A stretch of DNA of 64,000 bases from Symbiodinium natans (lineage: Eukaryota > Sar > Dinophyceae > Suessiales > Symbiodiniaceae): assembly GCA_905221605.1 (NCBI GenBank), contig CAJNDS010002265.1, forward strand, positions 1 through 64,000, in the 5' to 3' direction. A model generated the notes under the pieces. It was not told the DNA's origin and did no database searches. It was given only the letters and a program-made list of their open reading frames with translations. The stretch's first letter is position 1, and each line of letters begins with the position of its first letter. Of the stretch, positions 1-13,900 are shown piece after piece. The translations under genes and the position numbers were made by a program.

Positions 1-1239
1 AAAATGAAACGACCTGAGAACTGTGTCAGACAAAGTCGAACAGGAAATGAGTTACAACTTTAACTTCGACGAACTAGAAGAATAACAAGTGGTATTCTCT
101 AGTTCTGCTCATAAACTTATTGGAAAGTTTGTAAAGTTAGAGGCCATGTGCCCTAAACCTTCAACTGCTAGAAGTTGCCAAAGAAACACAATTTCTTGGC
201 CAAAAAGAATATTTAAGTTGAAGTACATGTTGAAAACCACCTTTTGAGCAAATCACAGTTTCAAGACACAATCAGAGATGGGCACGCTGCTTGCGGCTTT
301 AGCTTTTTTGATGGCGTGAAGAACAGAAAGGTAATGGGGGGCCACTGCTGGCAATTTAAGCTTTAGGGAAAGTGTTCAACACAGAAAAGATGGCGGTGCA
401 TGGCTTATGCTTTAGGTTTTGCGACAGCATCGAAGACAGCAAACCTGAGGGTGACGGGACACTGCTTGCCACTTCAGCTCCCGGTTAGCATCTCAGGAAC
501 ACAGATGGAGAGCACTAAACGCTGTCAGTCAGAAGATAGCTTGCCGCATCGAAAACACAAAGGGACAACATAAACCATGACGGGCACTGCTTGTGATTTA
601 TCATCTCGATGTAAGATTGCGTGGATATTGCCTTCAACAGTTTCAACCGGTCGTTCAAGACGAAGCGTTTCTGTTGTTTGCTGGAAGTAGGCCGTCAGAC
701 AACAAACCTCAAATTCCTCAAACTCTTAAATTAAGAGCGAGGTTAAGGGCTTCAGGAATGTCAGGAATTTCGGCCTATTTTCAAATTTGCAACAGGAACT
801 ACCTAAGTTCCCTAAACTCTTTAAGTTCCTTCAATTCCTGAACTATGGTAAGTCAGGAAGGCACACGCCAAAACAGCACAGAAAGGTCCCACGTACTTTG
901 GCGTCCTGGTTTAACAGGATTCTCAATGGTGTCATGGGCTCTCCCATAAGGGGAAAAGCAGAATTGGTTTAACGGTTTCATGGCGAAAGGTGTAATGGTT
1001 CAATGGTTTAAAGGTCTCTCGTAGGGGTAGAAGTATTGGCTTAATGGTTTAATGGTGTATATGCAATGGGTTTTCTCATGGAAGAGTATTGGTTTCATGG
1101 TTTAATTCTTTAGTGGCCTAACCGCTTTTCTCATAGGCTGAAAAGTATGTATTGACTTAAGGCTAAGTAAATATTTGAGGCACTGTGAACAGCCCAGGGG
1201 ACAGCTACAGTCGGTGACAGGCGGTGACCCATCACATAC

Positions 1240-1270
1240 ATACATACATACATATATATATATATATGCA
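1240..1270. repeat. (ACAT)n/(AT)n microsatellite
   Basis: A CATA-type tetranucleotide run passes into a TA run of about 16 bp. Confidence 0.85.
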
Positions 1271-3602
1271 CATATGTATACGGTAAACAGGTGTAGTTCT
1301 TTTCGCATCCTGAAACCCCAACTGACTAAGACCGTGGCCATAGAGCATCCAAAGCATGCAGCTGCATTCGACCAGCCAGGAGTGGCAACCGTCTCGGGGC
1401 TTTCGAGGGTCCTACCCTTTGTGTAGCACATCGGCAGGATTTGGGGGGTTCAGGGTTTGGGGTTTAGGTGGTGTTTCGTTTCGGAAGTTCTGCTCACTGC
1501 TTGCTCAGTGCGCATAGCTCGGAGTCGCAACATGCTTGCAGGACTGTCGCGAAAAGAAAGAAGTTCGCTCGTCTAAGACCTGGCACTCTGTGTCAAAGAT
1601 GCTAGTGTGAAGTGCGTTTTCAGACCCCGTTGCAGGTTGTGGAGTGACTCTGATCTCCAACCCTACAATGTGGGGTGAGTGCAGTGTCTACGTTCTTGTC
1701 GTACCTGTTCTGCTATGCAGCCGTGAATGTGCCAAAATGAGTCGGATTTCTGGCCGGATGCACGTGCAAAGTAAGGCAAGGCGCACAACAGCTTCACCGC
1801 ACAACAGCTTTACCAACGAACCCTGTTCAACTCAGAACACTCACAGAATGTCCTTGTGTGCGCTTCGGGGACTAGGGCTCACGTGCATTTCCCTTAAGGA
1901 CTGAAGATGTTCAAACTTCCACAACTCACAACCCCGAAACCCCTCCAAACCTGCATTCGGAATCCTGAAATGCTGACATGTCAACTGCAAGCATCCCATT
2001 CGCGAATCCTGAGAGGCTTTTCTCTCAACATGCCTTCGGCAAATTCTGAACCCCACTTTAGGATTCATGGTGAGAACTTCCTTCCTATTGCTGAAACGGT
2101 GCGTGTCTTTCGGCTGGGGCTGCGGTTGTCCGCTCGAAGACTGGATGCTTGCTGCTGAGGGATTCGGGGTTCTGGATGTTGCTGCCACTATGCTCCATTC
2201 AGAAGCCCAAAGGGTGTGCGCACTAAGCCTCTGGCAGGGGCAAGAAGTCTCAGAAGTTTGTTTTAGTGCAGCGACGTAGCCAACATCAGCCAATCGGGTC
2301 ACATCTTTGCGACAGCTTCGCGACAACTTCTGCCGGCTTAGTAGGGCTGGTCATCATTTTGGTTTCAAGCAGGGAGCATCACATTGAAGGCTGAACCCTC
2401 AGCCCGTGAAGCCAAGGCAGCTATTGGACGCATCGGCCTCCATGGCGGTCAGTAAGAGAGGGCCTCAGAGTAACGGCGAGAAATTGCTTCTTGAGGCTAG
2501 GATTGGACAGCTTAGGGTCTGGGAGTGCCTTGGGCTTGCGCCCTTCAGAGTTGAGGCTTTGGGCTTGAGGCTAGGGTTGGGGCTGGCGAGGGTTGGGAGT
2601 CTCGAAAAAACTCGGGGGTATAGGTCGGATTTGGGCTTTGTGACCCCCCGGCCAACAGAGCTAACTTGCTAACCTCTTTGCCACAGAGTCCTGCACATGG
2701 TTTCAAGAAGGCCCCCTTGGGGGCCCTTCAAGCCTTCCTCGCAGCCTGAGCTCCAGGGGAGCACTTTGCAAGCCGAAAGTGCGCTTGCAAGCTTGCAAAC
2801 TTCATCAAAACCACAAGTGATGCTCTGGCATGTCGAACTCCCCACCACGAACTTCAAAGCCTGCAGATTCTCAGTGCACTTGCTCTAGCTATGACCACGC
2901 GAAACAAAACTGTGCCGAAGAGGACCCAAGCCGAAAGCCTAAGGCATCCTAAGGCGCCCACCGGTGGAATGGGCCACAGCAGCTCCGAGTGCAGAACCAA
3001 AGGCAGCGGGGCCACGAAGGCCTCCCAGGCAGCTCAGATTCGCCCCCCAAAGTGCTGAACACAGAGGGAACACCAGTGAGGACAGTTAGGAAGGGACGTT
3101 AGCAGGTATAAGCCTTTGAAGTGTGGCTTGAGGGTGTCGATGTTTCTACAGTACAGTGCCAGAGCTCTGGGCTTTGGGTAAGGAGGCTAAGGTTGGTTTG
3201 GGGGAGGAAGATCTGTTGCAAGTTGATGTGTGGGCCTGTACGGGCCAAGCGAAGCCAATATAAACCGTACGTGAGAGGGTATACATCCGTTGACACGGCC
3301 ACGCTCAATGAATGTAAGGAAGTGTTTGTGCGTCTCAACACTCACAGGAGTGGGCAACATGACACACCTAGACCCATGCAACCCCCTAACCTTCTGCGGG
3401 GCGGTGCAGGTTTCAGGTGTTCATCACTTCGGTTTAGTCAAGGTCTTGAACTCGAAATCCGTTGCTGGCACAAAGTGATTGAGGTGTTTCGGGCTTAGGA
3501 CTTATGGGTGTGTAGGTTTCGGCGAGGGCCGAGCTTTCTCGAACTCCGGGTACGTGAAGAAGAACTCGGTAGAGGACTTTGCGAGGACTGCGAGCACCTT
3601 CA

Positions 3603-3830
3603 GACTCTCTCTCTCTCTCTCTCTGCACGCATAGCCCCCTCCGAAGGGAGAGCTGCCCCTAGGGGCGCGCAAGTCTCTCTCTCTCTCTCTCTCTCCCCCA
3701 CGCATGACCCCCCCCGAAGGGAGGCCGCCCCCAGGGGCACGTGCTGCGTGCTTTCCCTCTCTCTCTCTCTCTCTTCTGATTCTGCTGTTATTGTGTTCTC
3801 TCTGTCTCTCCCTCTCTGTCTCTGTCTGTG
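3603..3830. repeat. Three (CT)n tracts with a GC-rich duplicated spacer
   Basis: CT runs at about 3606-3623, 3672-3696 and 3755-3775, followed by a CTCT/TGTC-rich tail, are separated by related spacers containing CCCCGAAGGGAG or CCTCCGAAGGGAG and CCCCAGGGGC/CCCCTAGGGGC. Confidence 0.8.
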
Positions 3831-6800
3831 TGTGAGCCTTAACAAGGCGAGCCGGTCAAAAATAGTACGAACGTCTTCCGTCTGTGCAACTCGAGCTGAG
3901 TTGGAGAGATTTGGACTTTAGAGCTGTCCTTTGTACTCACGGATCTAGGTTAGGGAGTTCTAGACCTCAAAAGGCCCCAAGCCCTCGTTCAAACCTGTGC
4001 AGCTCGAGCACGGCACCTGCCCCCGAAACACTCAACAACGGCCTTGCGTGTTCTTGGAGATTGATTTCGGACGTGTTGTGCTTAGGGCATCTGGGCACTG
4101 GGCACTAGGCTTCAGAATACAAGGTTCATCGACCTCAGACTGCTTCGTAAGGCGTCGTAAGGTGCAGCAGTTGGCAATAGGAAATGGGAATTAGGATCGG
4201 CCAGGATCGGGCTTAGGGGCTTTGGCAGGGCTTCAGGCTTAGATTTTCACAGGGCTTCGTTTGTGCCTCGTCGACACTCGGGAGCTCGTCAGCTGCCTCC
4301 ACCGACGCTTTGCTGAAGGGTTTATTGTGGGGTTTGGGCTTCGGGCCTCGGGATCTAGTGCCCGGTCGACCCTAAATCCCAACACTCGTAGACAACCCCA
4401 ATCCGAAACTCTTGATTCGCCGTTTGGGTCTTGTGACTTGGACATCCGCTCGTACGTGCAGCCTCATCCCTCAGCCCTGAACACTGTGCTTATGTATACC
4501 AGTCGCAATCATGCAGCTCTGATTTTGCACATGCAGCTCTGATTTTTCGATGCTGCCTTCCTGCTCAGGAAGGGATTCTGAAACAACAGGTGCCTTACAA
4601 CATGCCACACAGTGTTCCAAAGATTTGCTTCATGGCTTTAGCGCTTTGGGCATGGGAGCCTGACAACCACAGCCGATCCAAGTCCCGGTGCATAAACTCT
4701 ATGCTCAATCTCAAACCAGAATTGCCCTGATCTGCACCGACGTGCCACAAGCAAAGTTCTCCAGGAACCAGTGGCCTTCTTGTAAGTCTTCAGCAAGCTC
4801 GCCCCATCTGAGTCCTGGGAACTTCCCACAGCATCCTAGCCCAAACCCTAGCGACGTGTTTCGTTGGTGTCGTGGGGAGTTAGCTTACACCTGTTGGCGA
4901 CGAGGGCCCGCAGGTGGATCTGTTGCCGGTTCATGAAGATGATTGCAATCTCTCCCAAAGACTGATTGACGGTCCAGGGCCGAAGGCGTTTGGGAGCAAA
5001 GAATCCTGCGGTTACCAGATTGCGTGCAGGCTTGGGGCCACCCTCTGCTCCTGAACTCTCGACCCAACCCGAATGAAGCTTGCATGTGTCCAGCCCACAT
5101 CATTGACAACTTGTTCTGTAATTGCGGCTTTCGTGTGCAATTGACCAGTACAGTAGCTGAGAATTGTCTTGAACTGAGCAATACCTAAGCAAGAAGCGAA
5201 ATATTCAGGAGCATACTAAGGACAGATTAGTTCTAAATCTCTTGCCCTCCGAAACGATGCGTCACCGACAACCTCAACCCTCAGAAAGATCTGGGACAGC
5301 TGGCCTGCTCGCCTTCCAGCAACTTCCGCACCTTGCAGTTCTCAGATGTCAGATGTCAGAGTCGTGGCATGTCGTCGCACCACGACCCCCAGTGACTCTC
5401 TCGCTTAGCAAACCAGAACACAACAGTATCAGACACGACCAAGGGCTGTTTCCTCTGCAAATGCCTCAAGTGGCTGCCCGTGCCTTCAAGCACAGGGAGA
5501 GCATCTTCTTGTACATGGAGAAGACCATCTCGTGGCAAGATCCCTGATGTGAAGACTCGGCAGTTGCTGGGTTTGGATACGATTCTCTGCATCTCTAAAG
5601 TGGTTTGTGGTGTCTCGCTATGCCTTCTCGGCATCTGTCTTCACGTTTCGACATGGATCTCAGCATATTTTATGTCTAGCTCCGTGAGTAGTTGCAGTTT
5701 CAGGCACTTCAGACCATGGCTTCGGGGTCCCTTTCTAGCGGGCTGAAGCAGTGCCGCGAAACATCGACGCCTCCAAGTGGCTCCTGAAGAAATGAAATGC
5801 AACCCATAGCCACTTCCATCCGTGCCCCAGCAAAAGTTGCAGGCTCTTGTTCCTGGAAGGTATTGGCGAAATGCCCTGAACGGGAAGCAGAAGTTGCATG
5901 TGGGGCAAAGCGAGCCCACTATCTCCGTGATGTGTCCTTCAGCCCCCAACCTTGTATTGGTAATTGCTTGCTTCAACAAGCTCTCACGCCTCTTCAAGCA
6001 CTTGCTGTGCCCCTCCAGTAGCACGGCCCGGATGTGGCAAGGAGCTCCATGCCCGCCTAGATTTTCTGGTTTCAGGGCCTTGGGCTGACCTTTCCCTTTA
6101 TAGGTCCGAAACTTAAAGATATCAACTGTTGGCGGATCTCATGCTTCCAGAAGGACATTAGCACATTGCGGGTTCAGAGCCTGACTAGAAAAGCTTACAG
6201 TCGCATGTGCATGAGGCTTCAGAGTCGAGGCTTTGGGGTGACAGGGTGGGTGGGTCACAAAAAGTTCGTCTCCTGGCATGCCAAGGCATACAACTCGTGC
6301 TCAACCCTATACTCTTCAAAGTAGCTTTCTCGTCGGGTGTGGAGCTTTGGGAATTCCAGGGTGGCAAAGCCGAGTGTTGAGTCTTAACATGCCCGAGGAG
6401 CCGTGAGCGAAGCTTCGGGCTTAAACCCCAGGTGCCAACGTTTCCTGCGAAGGTAGCTGCACCGCGGTAGTTGCATTCATGTGATCCGTACCATGGATAG
6501 ATCCCATTCACCGCCTTTCCCACTTACTGCTTCCTTTCTCCAGAATTTTGGGTTCGTTTTGGATTTCGCGAGTATTGGCGTGGGGTTTCGGTGCCTTCAA
6601 AGAGGATTCGATGTCCGCTTTGACTGGGGCTCTTGTACACACGAGGGCAGTTTGGGATGCTAGTTCCTGCGGGTTCCAGACTTAGCTGGTGGGTCAAACA
6701 CAGTCCATCTGCAGTCAAAGGTTCTCAGCGTTTGGCATGTTAAAAGCTCTTCTGGTTTGGTCCGGAGCAAGGCCATTAACACACAAGTACATTGACGAGC

Positions 6801-9161
6801 TCAAACCAGTTTTCAACACCCACCGACAGCTGGGCGCCAGCACGCAACGCGAACCGCATGCAGCTCGGTAAAGTGGAGCACCTGCAGACAGCACAAAAGG
6901 AGAAGCTTCGAGAACCTTCATGGCAAACAATGTGTAGAACGAGCTGGGGGACATGTGCGCCATGAGCCACATGTCAATTCCATCTACGTTGTTGGCAGTT
7001 CTAACCCCCCAGGTTTCAGTCTATCGAGACAAGAGAATGCAACCTGAGTTTAGTAATTCCCACTTTCCGGAGCCCTCCTGTGTTCTGTAGCTGTAGAGGG
7101 AGGGGCGAGGCCTGAGTAACAAAACCCAATGTGGATTTAAAGACTTTCCATAGCATTGCAGGAGCCAAGAAATAACTGGTTAGGACGATGCTGCGGGCTC
7201 AGACTGCAGGCTTTTGGAATGTGCTCATTCCGGACGCAGCTCATCACTAATTTTACAGCAGCTTTCGGGTTCTCGAAATTACAGCGGCGGCTCAGCTGCT
7301 GCGGCTCTGCAATGATTGTTTCGTTTGGCTACACTGCCTTGAGCTTCAATCTCTGCAATTCCCTCACAAACGCTCTGCATACTCAACCAATAAAACGGTC
7401 TTGGCTTCAGAGTTGCTAACCATTGCAATTAAGCAAGCTACTCCATGGCCTGCTGATGCCTGCTTGCAGGCCCTCCCACATTCCGACATCCCGGCCCGAT
7501 TTGAAGGGTAGGCTACTAATCAGGTCTCTCGGACTAAAGCCATATCCGCAACCTCTGCGTCCATGTGAAGTCAAGGAAGTCAAGGCTAGGTGCCACCGCT
7601 TGATAATCGCGCACAAACCTCTCCCAACTGCGGCCCGCACCCGCACGACCGACACCAGGCCTGGCATTTCTCCCTTCCTCAATGGGGCGGCGTTGGGTGG
7701 TGACCGGGGAAAATTTGGAGTTGTGTCGGGAGTGTATATTGTTCTCGAGGGTGCTGCTCCTTGTTTTCGAGAGTACGGCTGTGTATGGGCTGCGTCCTGA
7801 AACGCCTTGTTGGTGGGTTATGGGCGAATAATTGGGTAGGCTTTCCAGAGAACAACGCCTTCAGAGAGGAAACTACAAAGTCAAGAAAGGCATGCCTGAT
7901 CAGACAGACCCCAAACAGCCACGGTGGCGGTCCCTCACTTGTGCAAGTGTTATGAAATCTTTGCAGCTTTGAACTTGGGGTTCATGCACCTTCCGGACCG
8001 GTCATTCGCCGGCGCCCCCTCTGAAAGGCATGAAGGAGGACTTAGGGCACACAGCAGCTGTTCGACTCAGTGTCGCTCTGAAAATGCTGCGGCAGTGTCA
8101 TGGATCTGAATTGGCATACAAGCCCACCGTGGAAGAGCCAATGTGCAGCAACCTTGCAACTGAAACCCGAGATGGCTTCGGCATCTGGGCCCCTTGCTCA
8201 TTAGGCCTTGGAGTCACGCCTGGTACGAACACGTGCAAAGCACTGAGGTTGAAGTCGTCATTCCGGGAGTTTTTGCCAAACTCAATTCCTTGCGTGGAGA
8301 ATGAACCTGATTATACGGAAGAACAGAAGACATTTTACTTCAGGCGCAGCCAAGAGCAACAACCAACCAACAACTTACGACAACAGCCAGCAACTTGTCA
8401 ACCAAGGAACAACAACGCACGAGAACACTTGACACGTGCCAGTCAAAGTTGAGAGACGATTAAGGTAGCTTTGTTGGGCGTCAGCGGGTCTAGGGTGTTT
8501 CTAACTGAGCACACCCGCCATCTCTCAACGCCAAAGAGGACAATCGCAGCATCTGTTGACTCGCAGTCACTTCTGCGTTTCCCCCTCATGGCAGCCCTGC
8601 CGACTCAGACTCTTCCAAGCCACTGAGCCCAGCGCCACTCCTACCCTTCCCCTCTCCCAAGCCGCCTGCAGCTGGTGCCTCTACTTGACGTACCTCAAGC
8701 AAGAGACAGCTGCTCGGCACAAGACTCTTTGGACGGTAGCTGCTGCAGTTGTTTCAAGCCAGCGTCACACAGCGTAAGAAATCGCTTGGGCCCTGAGCAG
8801 CTCCCATTACACAATGCCATGCACCCCCATCCAGCTGGCCGATCCAGGCTCTCGCGCGCGCTTGTTGGGGTTGGTTTGCAGGGCCAAAAACTCGACCCGA
8901 TGGGCCTGCCTCTGTGCTGATGGAATGGAAGAATTCCAAGGCCTTCCATGGAGGGCATAGGGTTTTTGTATAGTTGCTCCTTAAGCCTTTGAAACCCAAC
9001 GCTGTGGCTCCAGCTTCCGACAGGACCGAAACAACGCAAATACAAGTAAACAACCCTCAAACGCGCAATAGAAAGAAACCTCCTGTGCATCTTTGATGTC
9101 AAGCCGAGGTCACCGAGACTCTTACTCTGGACCCCTTGCTCTGGCAAGCCTCACATCTCGC

Positions 9162-9187
9162 CTTAAGCCCTAAACCCTAAACCCTTG
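9162..9187. repeat. Short interstitial telomere-like tract
   Basis: Three to four CCCTAAA-type units lie in otherwise unannotated sequence. Confidence 0.65.
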
Positions 9188-10361
9188 AAAGCCTTCAGCT
9201 CCGAACCGCATGTCCTAAGCATACCCCCGCCTTGAAGATCAACTCTGAAGGGCCCTCTAACCTGCAAGCTCCCGGAGGCTGAGAGTTCTCGAGTCGGGCG
9301 CAGTCAAGAACGTAGGGTTTTTTGGTTTAGGCTTGTGAAAGAGGACAAACTAGATCATCGATCCTTGAGCTTCCTCCAGTTTTTAGAACCGAGATGCCAC
9401 CGAGACATGCGCCCATTTTCTTCTTCCCAAAACAACCTAAAGTGCTAGCAGCTGTTTGAACGATCCGGGGGTCGGTTTGACAGAACCTCTGGGCTGAATC
9501 ATCGCAGCAAACCACGCACCACACGGATCCACATCCTCAGGCATCCTGGGGGGGGGGGGGGGTAGGCGAAAAACTCATTAGGGCTGAGGGTAGCTTTTTG
9601 GAAACCACCGAACCCGCACACACACAAAGAAGGAAGCCACAAGCAAGCCCCGAAAACCAACACTGCGCCCAACTGCCGAATGCCCTTGCCTCAAAAGATC
9701 ACGGCCCTGCGAATAAATGCAAAACGCGTGGCAGATGCAAAGCAAACGTCTGCGTGTAGACCAGGACGCCCGTCAACGCGTCTGCCGAATTTTCTTGCCT
9801 AGCATGGCATCATTTTTCTGTAGATGCTTGGATGGGGAGGAATTTGCCATGACATTCTGTGTATCGCACAACTAAGGTTTAATGAGTTCTTGACGTGAAA
9901 GAAAGTATAACTTTGCCTTCAAGCGGAAGAACCTTCTATCGAGACAGGGCTAATTCAGAAACTCTAGGAACAAGACATCTTTTCCAGACCCCCCCCCCTT
10001 TGTTCTGAAAAGTTTGTGCCGAGCAAGTGAATGCCGCATCAGTCCGCTCACTGGCAAATCCTACGTCTTTCATCGTCTGTCGTGTTCGTGCTATTCGATA
10101 TCAACCTCCTTTTCACTAAAACTGTAGATACACGAATCGCGGATACATGAAGGCGTTGCGGCAGAATTCTTCGTGTGGCCCTGAAAGCCCCTACCTGCAA
10201 AAAAACCCAACGCGCTCTTGACACTCATGTGGGGAGCAGCTTATGCCCCGGACTTTCGTCGCCAGTCGGCAAACTCCTGCCAGAAGGCTGGAAGGATCTT
10301 GAAGGTGCAGGTCAGGCCTTGCCTCTGGGCATCTGTTCGGGCTCCAAAGCTTGGAATTTAA

Positions 10362-10595
10362 GTGGGGACTGCAAACTGGTGTGTACTCGAATGCAAGTCG
10401 CTTGAAGACGGGATCTTTGTAGCCTGTTCTATGCGAACCGAAGCCTCAAAGGAATCCTTGTCCGTCCCGCACCTGGTCGATGGCTCTCTGGACTTTGCGG
10501 TCGTCAGAGGCGTTGAAGGCAAAGAGCATCCGAGAAAGATAAGGCTTCGCCTCCGCACGAGGGGAAGAACCCCCACTCGAAATCCCGAATCCTAA
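10362..10595 (+). CDS. Open segment of unknown function, possible exon
   Basis: This 77-codon plus-strand frame has no low complexity. Residues such as ANWCVLECKSLEDGIFVA and HLVDGSLDFAVVRG look protein-like. A splice-like AG lies just upstream (TTTAAG, 10358-10363) and GC-type donors (AAG|GC) lie near 10519. The minus strand is partly open over the same bases but would need a 33-nt intron. No family was recognised; the evidence is only openness and codon texture. Confidence 0.3.
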   Translation: MGTANWCVLECKSLEDGIFVACSMRTEASKESLSVPHLVDGSLDFAVVRGVEGKEHPRKIRLRLRTRGRTPTRNPES

Positions 10596-11258
10596 GCCCA
10601 GCCGAAGTCCGAGACCAGGGTTCCGGATAAAAACAGTGCTTGTTGTAAGTAGGCCCGCGGAAGCAAGGCTGAGGAGTCCAGCGCGTAGGCTGGTGGCGAA
10701 GCGCCACGTTCCAAAAACCCGAGAAGCCTTCATCGGGTTCGCTAAAACCCTAGAGCCCGAGCTTCAAATCCTGATGCTGGGAGCCCCGAGCGCTAAACTG
10801 CTGACAAAATTCCGCGCGGAACCCCGCTTCAGATCCTCGACTCGAGCTCTGAAGCCCACAACGCTTCAAACGCCATGCCTTGAGCTGCGACTCGAGACCT
10901 CGCTACAACATTGGGGTGCCGCCCCGCTGGGCTTTTGCAGGATTCTCGGTGGACAGTTCTTCGGCGTTTTGTTAAGTATCGTGCTACAGTGCTACAGTGC
11001 TACATGAGTCCGCAGCAACTTCAGCTTTGGAACCGTTTCGCGACGCCACCGCTGTGCCGTCCACAGCTTACTTCTCGGAAAGCACCATACGCACAACCCG
11101 AGCGCCGAACGATCCAGGAGTGCAGTTCGGCGTGACTCTGTTGCAAGCTCGTCGATGACCTGCGAAGGCGATGGCTCCGGGATCGATTTGCAGCTTTATG
11201 TTGTGAGATGCTTGGTGTATAAATGTATACACCAACCATACAACCCAAGGCGCCGAGA

Positions 11259-11280
11259 CACACACACACACACACACTAA
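11259..11280. repeat. (CA)n microsatellite
   Basis: About ten ACAC units in sequence with no recognised gene. Confidence 0.85.
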
Positions 11281-11499
11281 CACTACACAAGTTGGTGCAT
11301 CCAATGCTGAACGCAGTTATTGCGACACTGCCCCCGCAGCCATGAATCCTCAGGGTCGATCCGTTCACTGCACTTTGAGGCCGGTAAGGAGTCCCCGATG
11401 GAGTCATCCGAAACGGAATTCCTTATTCGTAACTAGCTTGTGAGCTGTTGCCAATAGAAAAGAAAACGCGAGATCGTGTTTCTGCGTGTTTATGCGTGT

Positions 11500-12770
11500 T
11501 TTGCTTACCCCACTGCTGTCGCTGCCGCCACGTTCGGAATCACCCCTTCGCAATCCATGTCGAACTTGGAGCGTATGGAGCCTGCTTCGTTTTTGAGCAA
11601 CTTTTGGGTAACAGCGGCCGGGTTGTTCGTGAGCCATAACCCCAGCCATACAGCTTAGCCATCACCAGCATCTGTCAATGCAGAGAGTCGCTGACGGGCT
11701 TTTGAGATCCGACGTCCAGAATCGTTCGCAACAGTCTTCGGAAGCAATGATATGACAAGAGATTTGCGCGGTGACCACGATGACAAGCCGCTGAATGTCC
11801 CGAGTCCAAGAATCGGTTTCCAAATGTTTGCTTGTTCTTTGCAGTGGCTAGGGACAGCTTTGCCACAAATAACGACAGTAACTTTTTCATTAATTAAGCT
11901 CCAAACCGATACAAATCCTACGAGTAGTTCTGCAACAAGGCCAACACACAGAGAGAGGTCAATGTGAGGCTTTCTGTTCGAACTTCGGAACTTCGTCAGG
12001 GAATCTTCCATGAAGAAGTACCTACAAGAGAATCCTAAAAGCCACATGCAGCAATAAGAAACACATGTTTTGGGACCCTGAAACGGCTCAAACTACCAAG
12101 TGAAACTTGTACTTCTCACGCCTATCATCGGCGAGGGCTTCGTTGGCAGCAGCTCTGATGAATGGGTCGGCGCACAAGGTTCAAAATTCGGGGCCCCCAT
12201 TCCCTTAGCTTCTGTGCCTTCGAGTCAGGATGCACATGCACAAGTCCCCCAAACTCTGAAATCCCTATCGGCGCCCTTTTTCAGCCATCGGACTCGCGGC
12301 AGCTCGCGCTGCACGTGTGATTTGAGAACTTTTAGGTGTGTAGGGTTTCGTTTGGGGTCTTAGTGACCTCCCTGTGGGACCTTGGGGTTGGGTCTTGGAC
12401 CAAAGACTGTGCTCCAGCACCCAAACCTCTAGAGCTTGGGTTTTGGGGTCACTTTGAGATTTGAAGGTTACGGTTGAGGTGTTGCGGGTTTAGGATTGCA
12501 GATCGTACAGGCCGTCCGCACAACAGTTCCAAACTTTAGGGGCTCGGCTTAGGGTTCAGGATGTGACTGCCCGGTATACTGGGCATGCCCCACATTTGCT
12601 CACCGAGCATCGATGAAGCGATCAACACGTCTGTGAAACGTTGCCGTGCATAGGACGTAGGCTTGATGCTACGCTTCAGGGTGCCAGAGACGCAAAGGAA
12701 TCTTGCCATGAAGAGGTTCATTGATGCAGGTGTTTGAACCCCCAAACCCCAGACCAGAATCAAACATGGC
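11500..12770. other. Cluster of codon-like segments, strand undecided
   Basis: Three segments look like exons. 11509-11653 is open on minus with NNPAAVTQKLLKNEAG and a GTAAGC donor, and is also open on plus. 12100-12170 on plus contains TPIIGEGFVGSSSDEWVG and ends at a GT. 12536-12763 on minus contains SGTLKRSIKPTSYARQRF with a GTGAGC donor at 12603. No family is recognised, and the two strands cannot be separated by reading alone. Confidence 0.3.
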
Positions 12771-13299
12771 TAGTTAGTGATAGCGCCGTGGGCTGGGGAG
12801 ATGTCTTAAAGCACAAGCCATCTGAAGTTAACAAAACGGTTGGCTGTGGGAGGGTGCTGTTCTGTGAATCTGCCTCAAACGCTGCGCCTTTTTTTCGCGC
12901 CAAAAAAACACCACCAAAACACCACCAAGTACAGTTTTTAAGTTCGAAAGATAGAAAAATGGTCGTGTGTTTGTTTTGTGTACTGTGCTTAACTAAGATT
13001 CCAAGATCTCCCTGGCTTAAGTGATTTCGCCTAATGCGTTCTGAAGTCTCTTCTATTGGGTTTAGTATAGGTAACATTTTACCTCGTTCAGTAAATGCTT
13101 CATGAAACTACGACACACATACGACATAGGGATGCCACAGAAACGTGGATCATTAATGAACTTCTTGAATTTCAGATTTCGTGTTCTCATGAAAAACATT
13201 TCAAGAATACAGAGCGCATCCTCGTACAGCTATGATTTGACAAGGGCCCACCTTCAGTCAGAAATGTTCAACTCTTTCAGGAATTCCAGTTTAAAAAAG

Positions 13300-13362
13300 G
13301 CCAGTAACACACACATACATACATACGTACATACACACATACATATATATATATATATGTAA
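13300..13362. repeat. (ACAT)n/(AT)n microsatellite
   Basis: CATACATACGTACATACACA is followed by an AT run, within an unusually AT-rich island (about 12.9-13.7 kb). Confidence 0.85.
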
Positions 13363-13749
13363 ATACACATAACGAAGAGGACCCACTTATATAGCCATGT
13401 GTTTTTGTTTGCCACCACATTGCGTGCGAAAAAAGTGAGAAATATTTAATGAAGGCCAGCTATGACACGTATGACCCCGACATTTTGTAGTGTGTCTCAT
13501 TACATGTATTGGGCACATTTTAGGACCGTCGTATTTCGGAATTCGTAAATAGACACCCTTTTGTTTTTGTGGAAAGTCACTTGCTGGAGTGTCCGCTTTC
13601 GAAGATGATGATCCTCGCGCTTTGTGCGAATCTCGGATGAGTAGAACATCAGTCATTTGGGTACGAAACGAAATATGGGAGCGACACTAAGCATGCACAG
13701 TCCGATAAGCACAGAGCGTACTAGTGCCGCAGTATGTTGAGCTACAGGC

Positions 13750-13900
13750 AAGGGATTAAGACTTGTACCCCTAGGGTTGTACCCCTGAAGGTTTGCCCTT
13801 CATGTACTCCCAATGTGGCCCTTGTATTTCCTTAGAGCATCTTTAAAAAGGGTCCACACACGCAAGGGTACAACCTTAGGGGTCCAAGGTAGAGTCCCTT
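13750..13900. mobile_element. MITE-like foldback, about 150 bp
   Basis: Imperfect terminal inverted repeats of about 37 bp (13750-13787 and 13864-13900) share AAGGGA, the ACCCCTA core and GGTTGTACCC. The interior has no coding frame. No convincing target-site duplication is visible, so transposon origin is an inference from the inverted ends. Confidence 0.4.

Larger units (their letters stand above)
1..10340. other. Low-density sequence, no recognised gene
   Basis: Apart from the simple repeats listed, this stretch holds only short open segments on both strands and many degenerate telomere-like phrases such as GGGTTTAGGG or GCCCTAAGCC. Segments around 4.7, 5.5, 6.3, 8.1 and 8.6 kb have codon-like texture and nearby splice-like signals, but each is open on both strands and matches no family known to me. 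The first 600 bases are AT-rich and featureless. Confidence 0.5.

Noticed and set aside
3500-3921. Ser/Leu-rich and Glu/Arg-rich frames.
   Set aside because: They lie on CT/GA simple repeats. The short segment 3540-3603 looks codon-like on minus but cannot be supported alone.
10424-10456. A 33-nt minus-strand intron joining two protein-like segments.
   Set aside because: The plus strand is open without interruption across both segments, and 33 nt is implausibly short for an intron.
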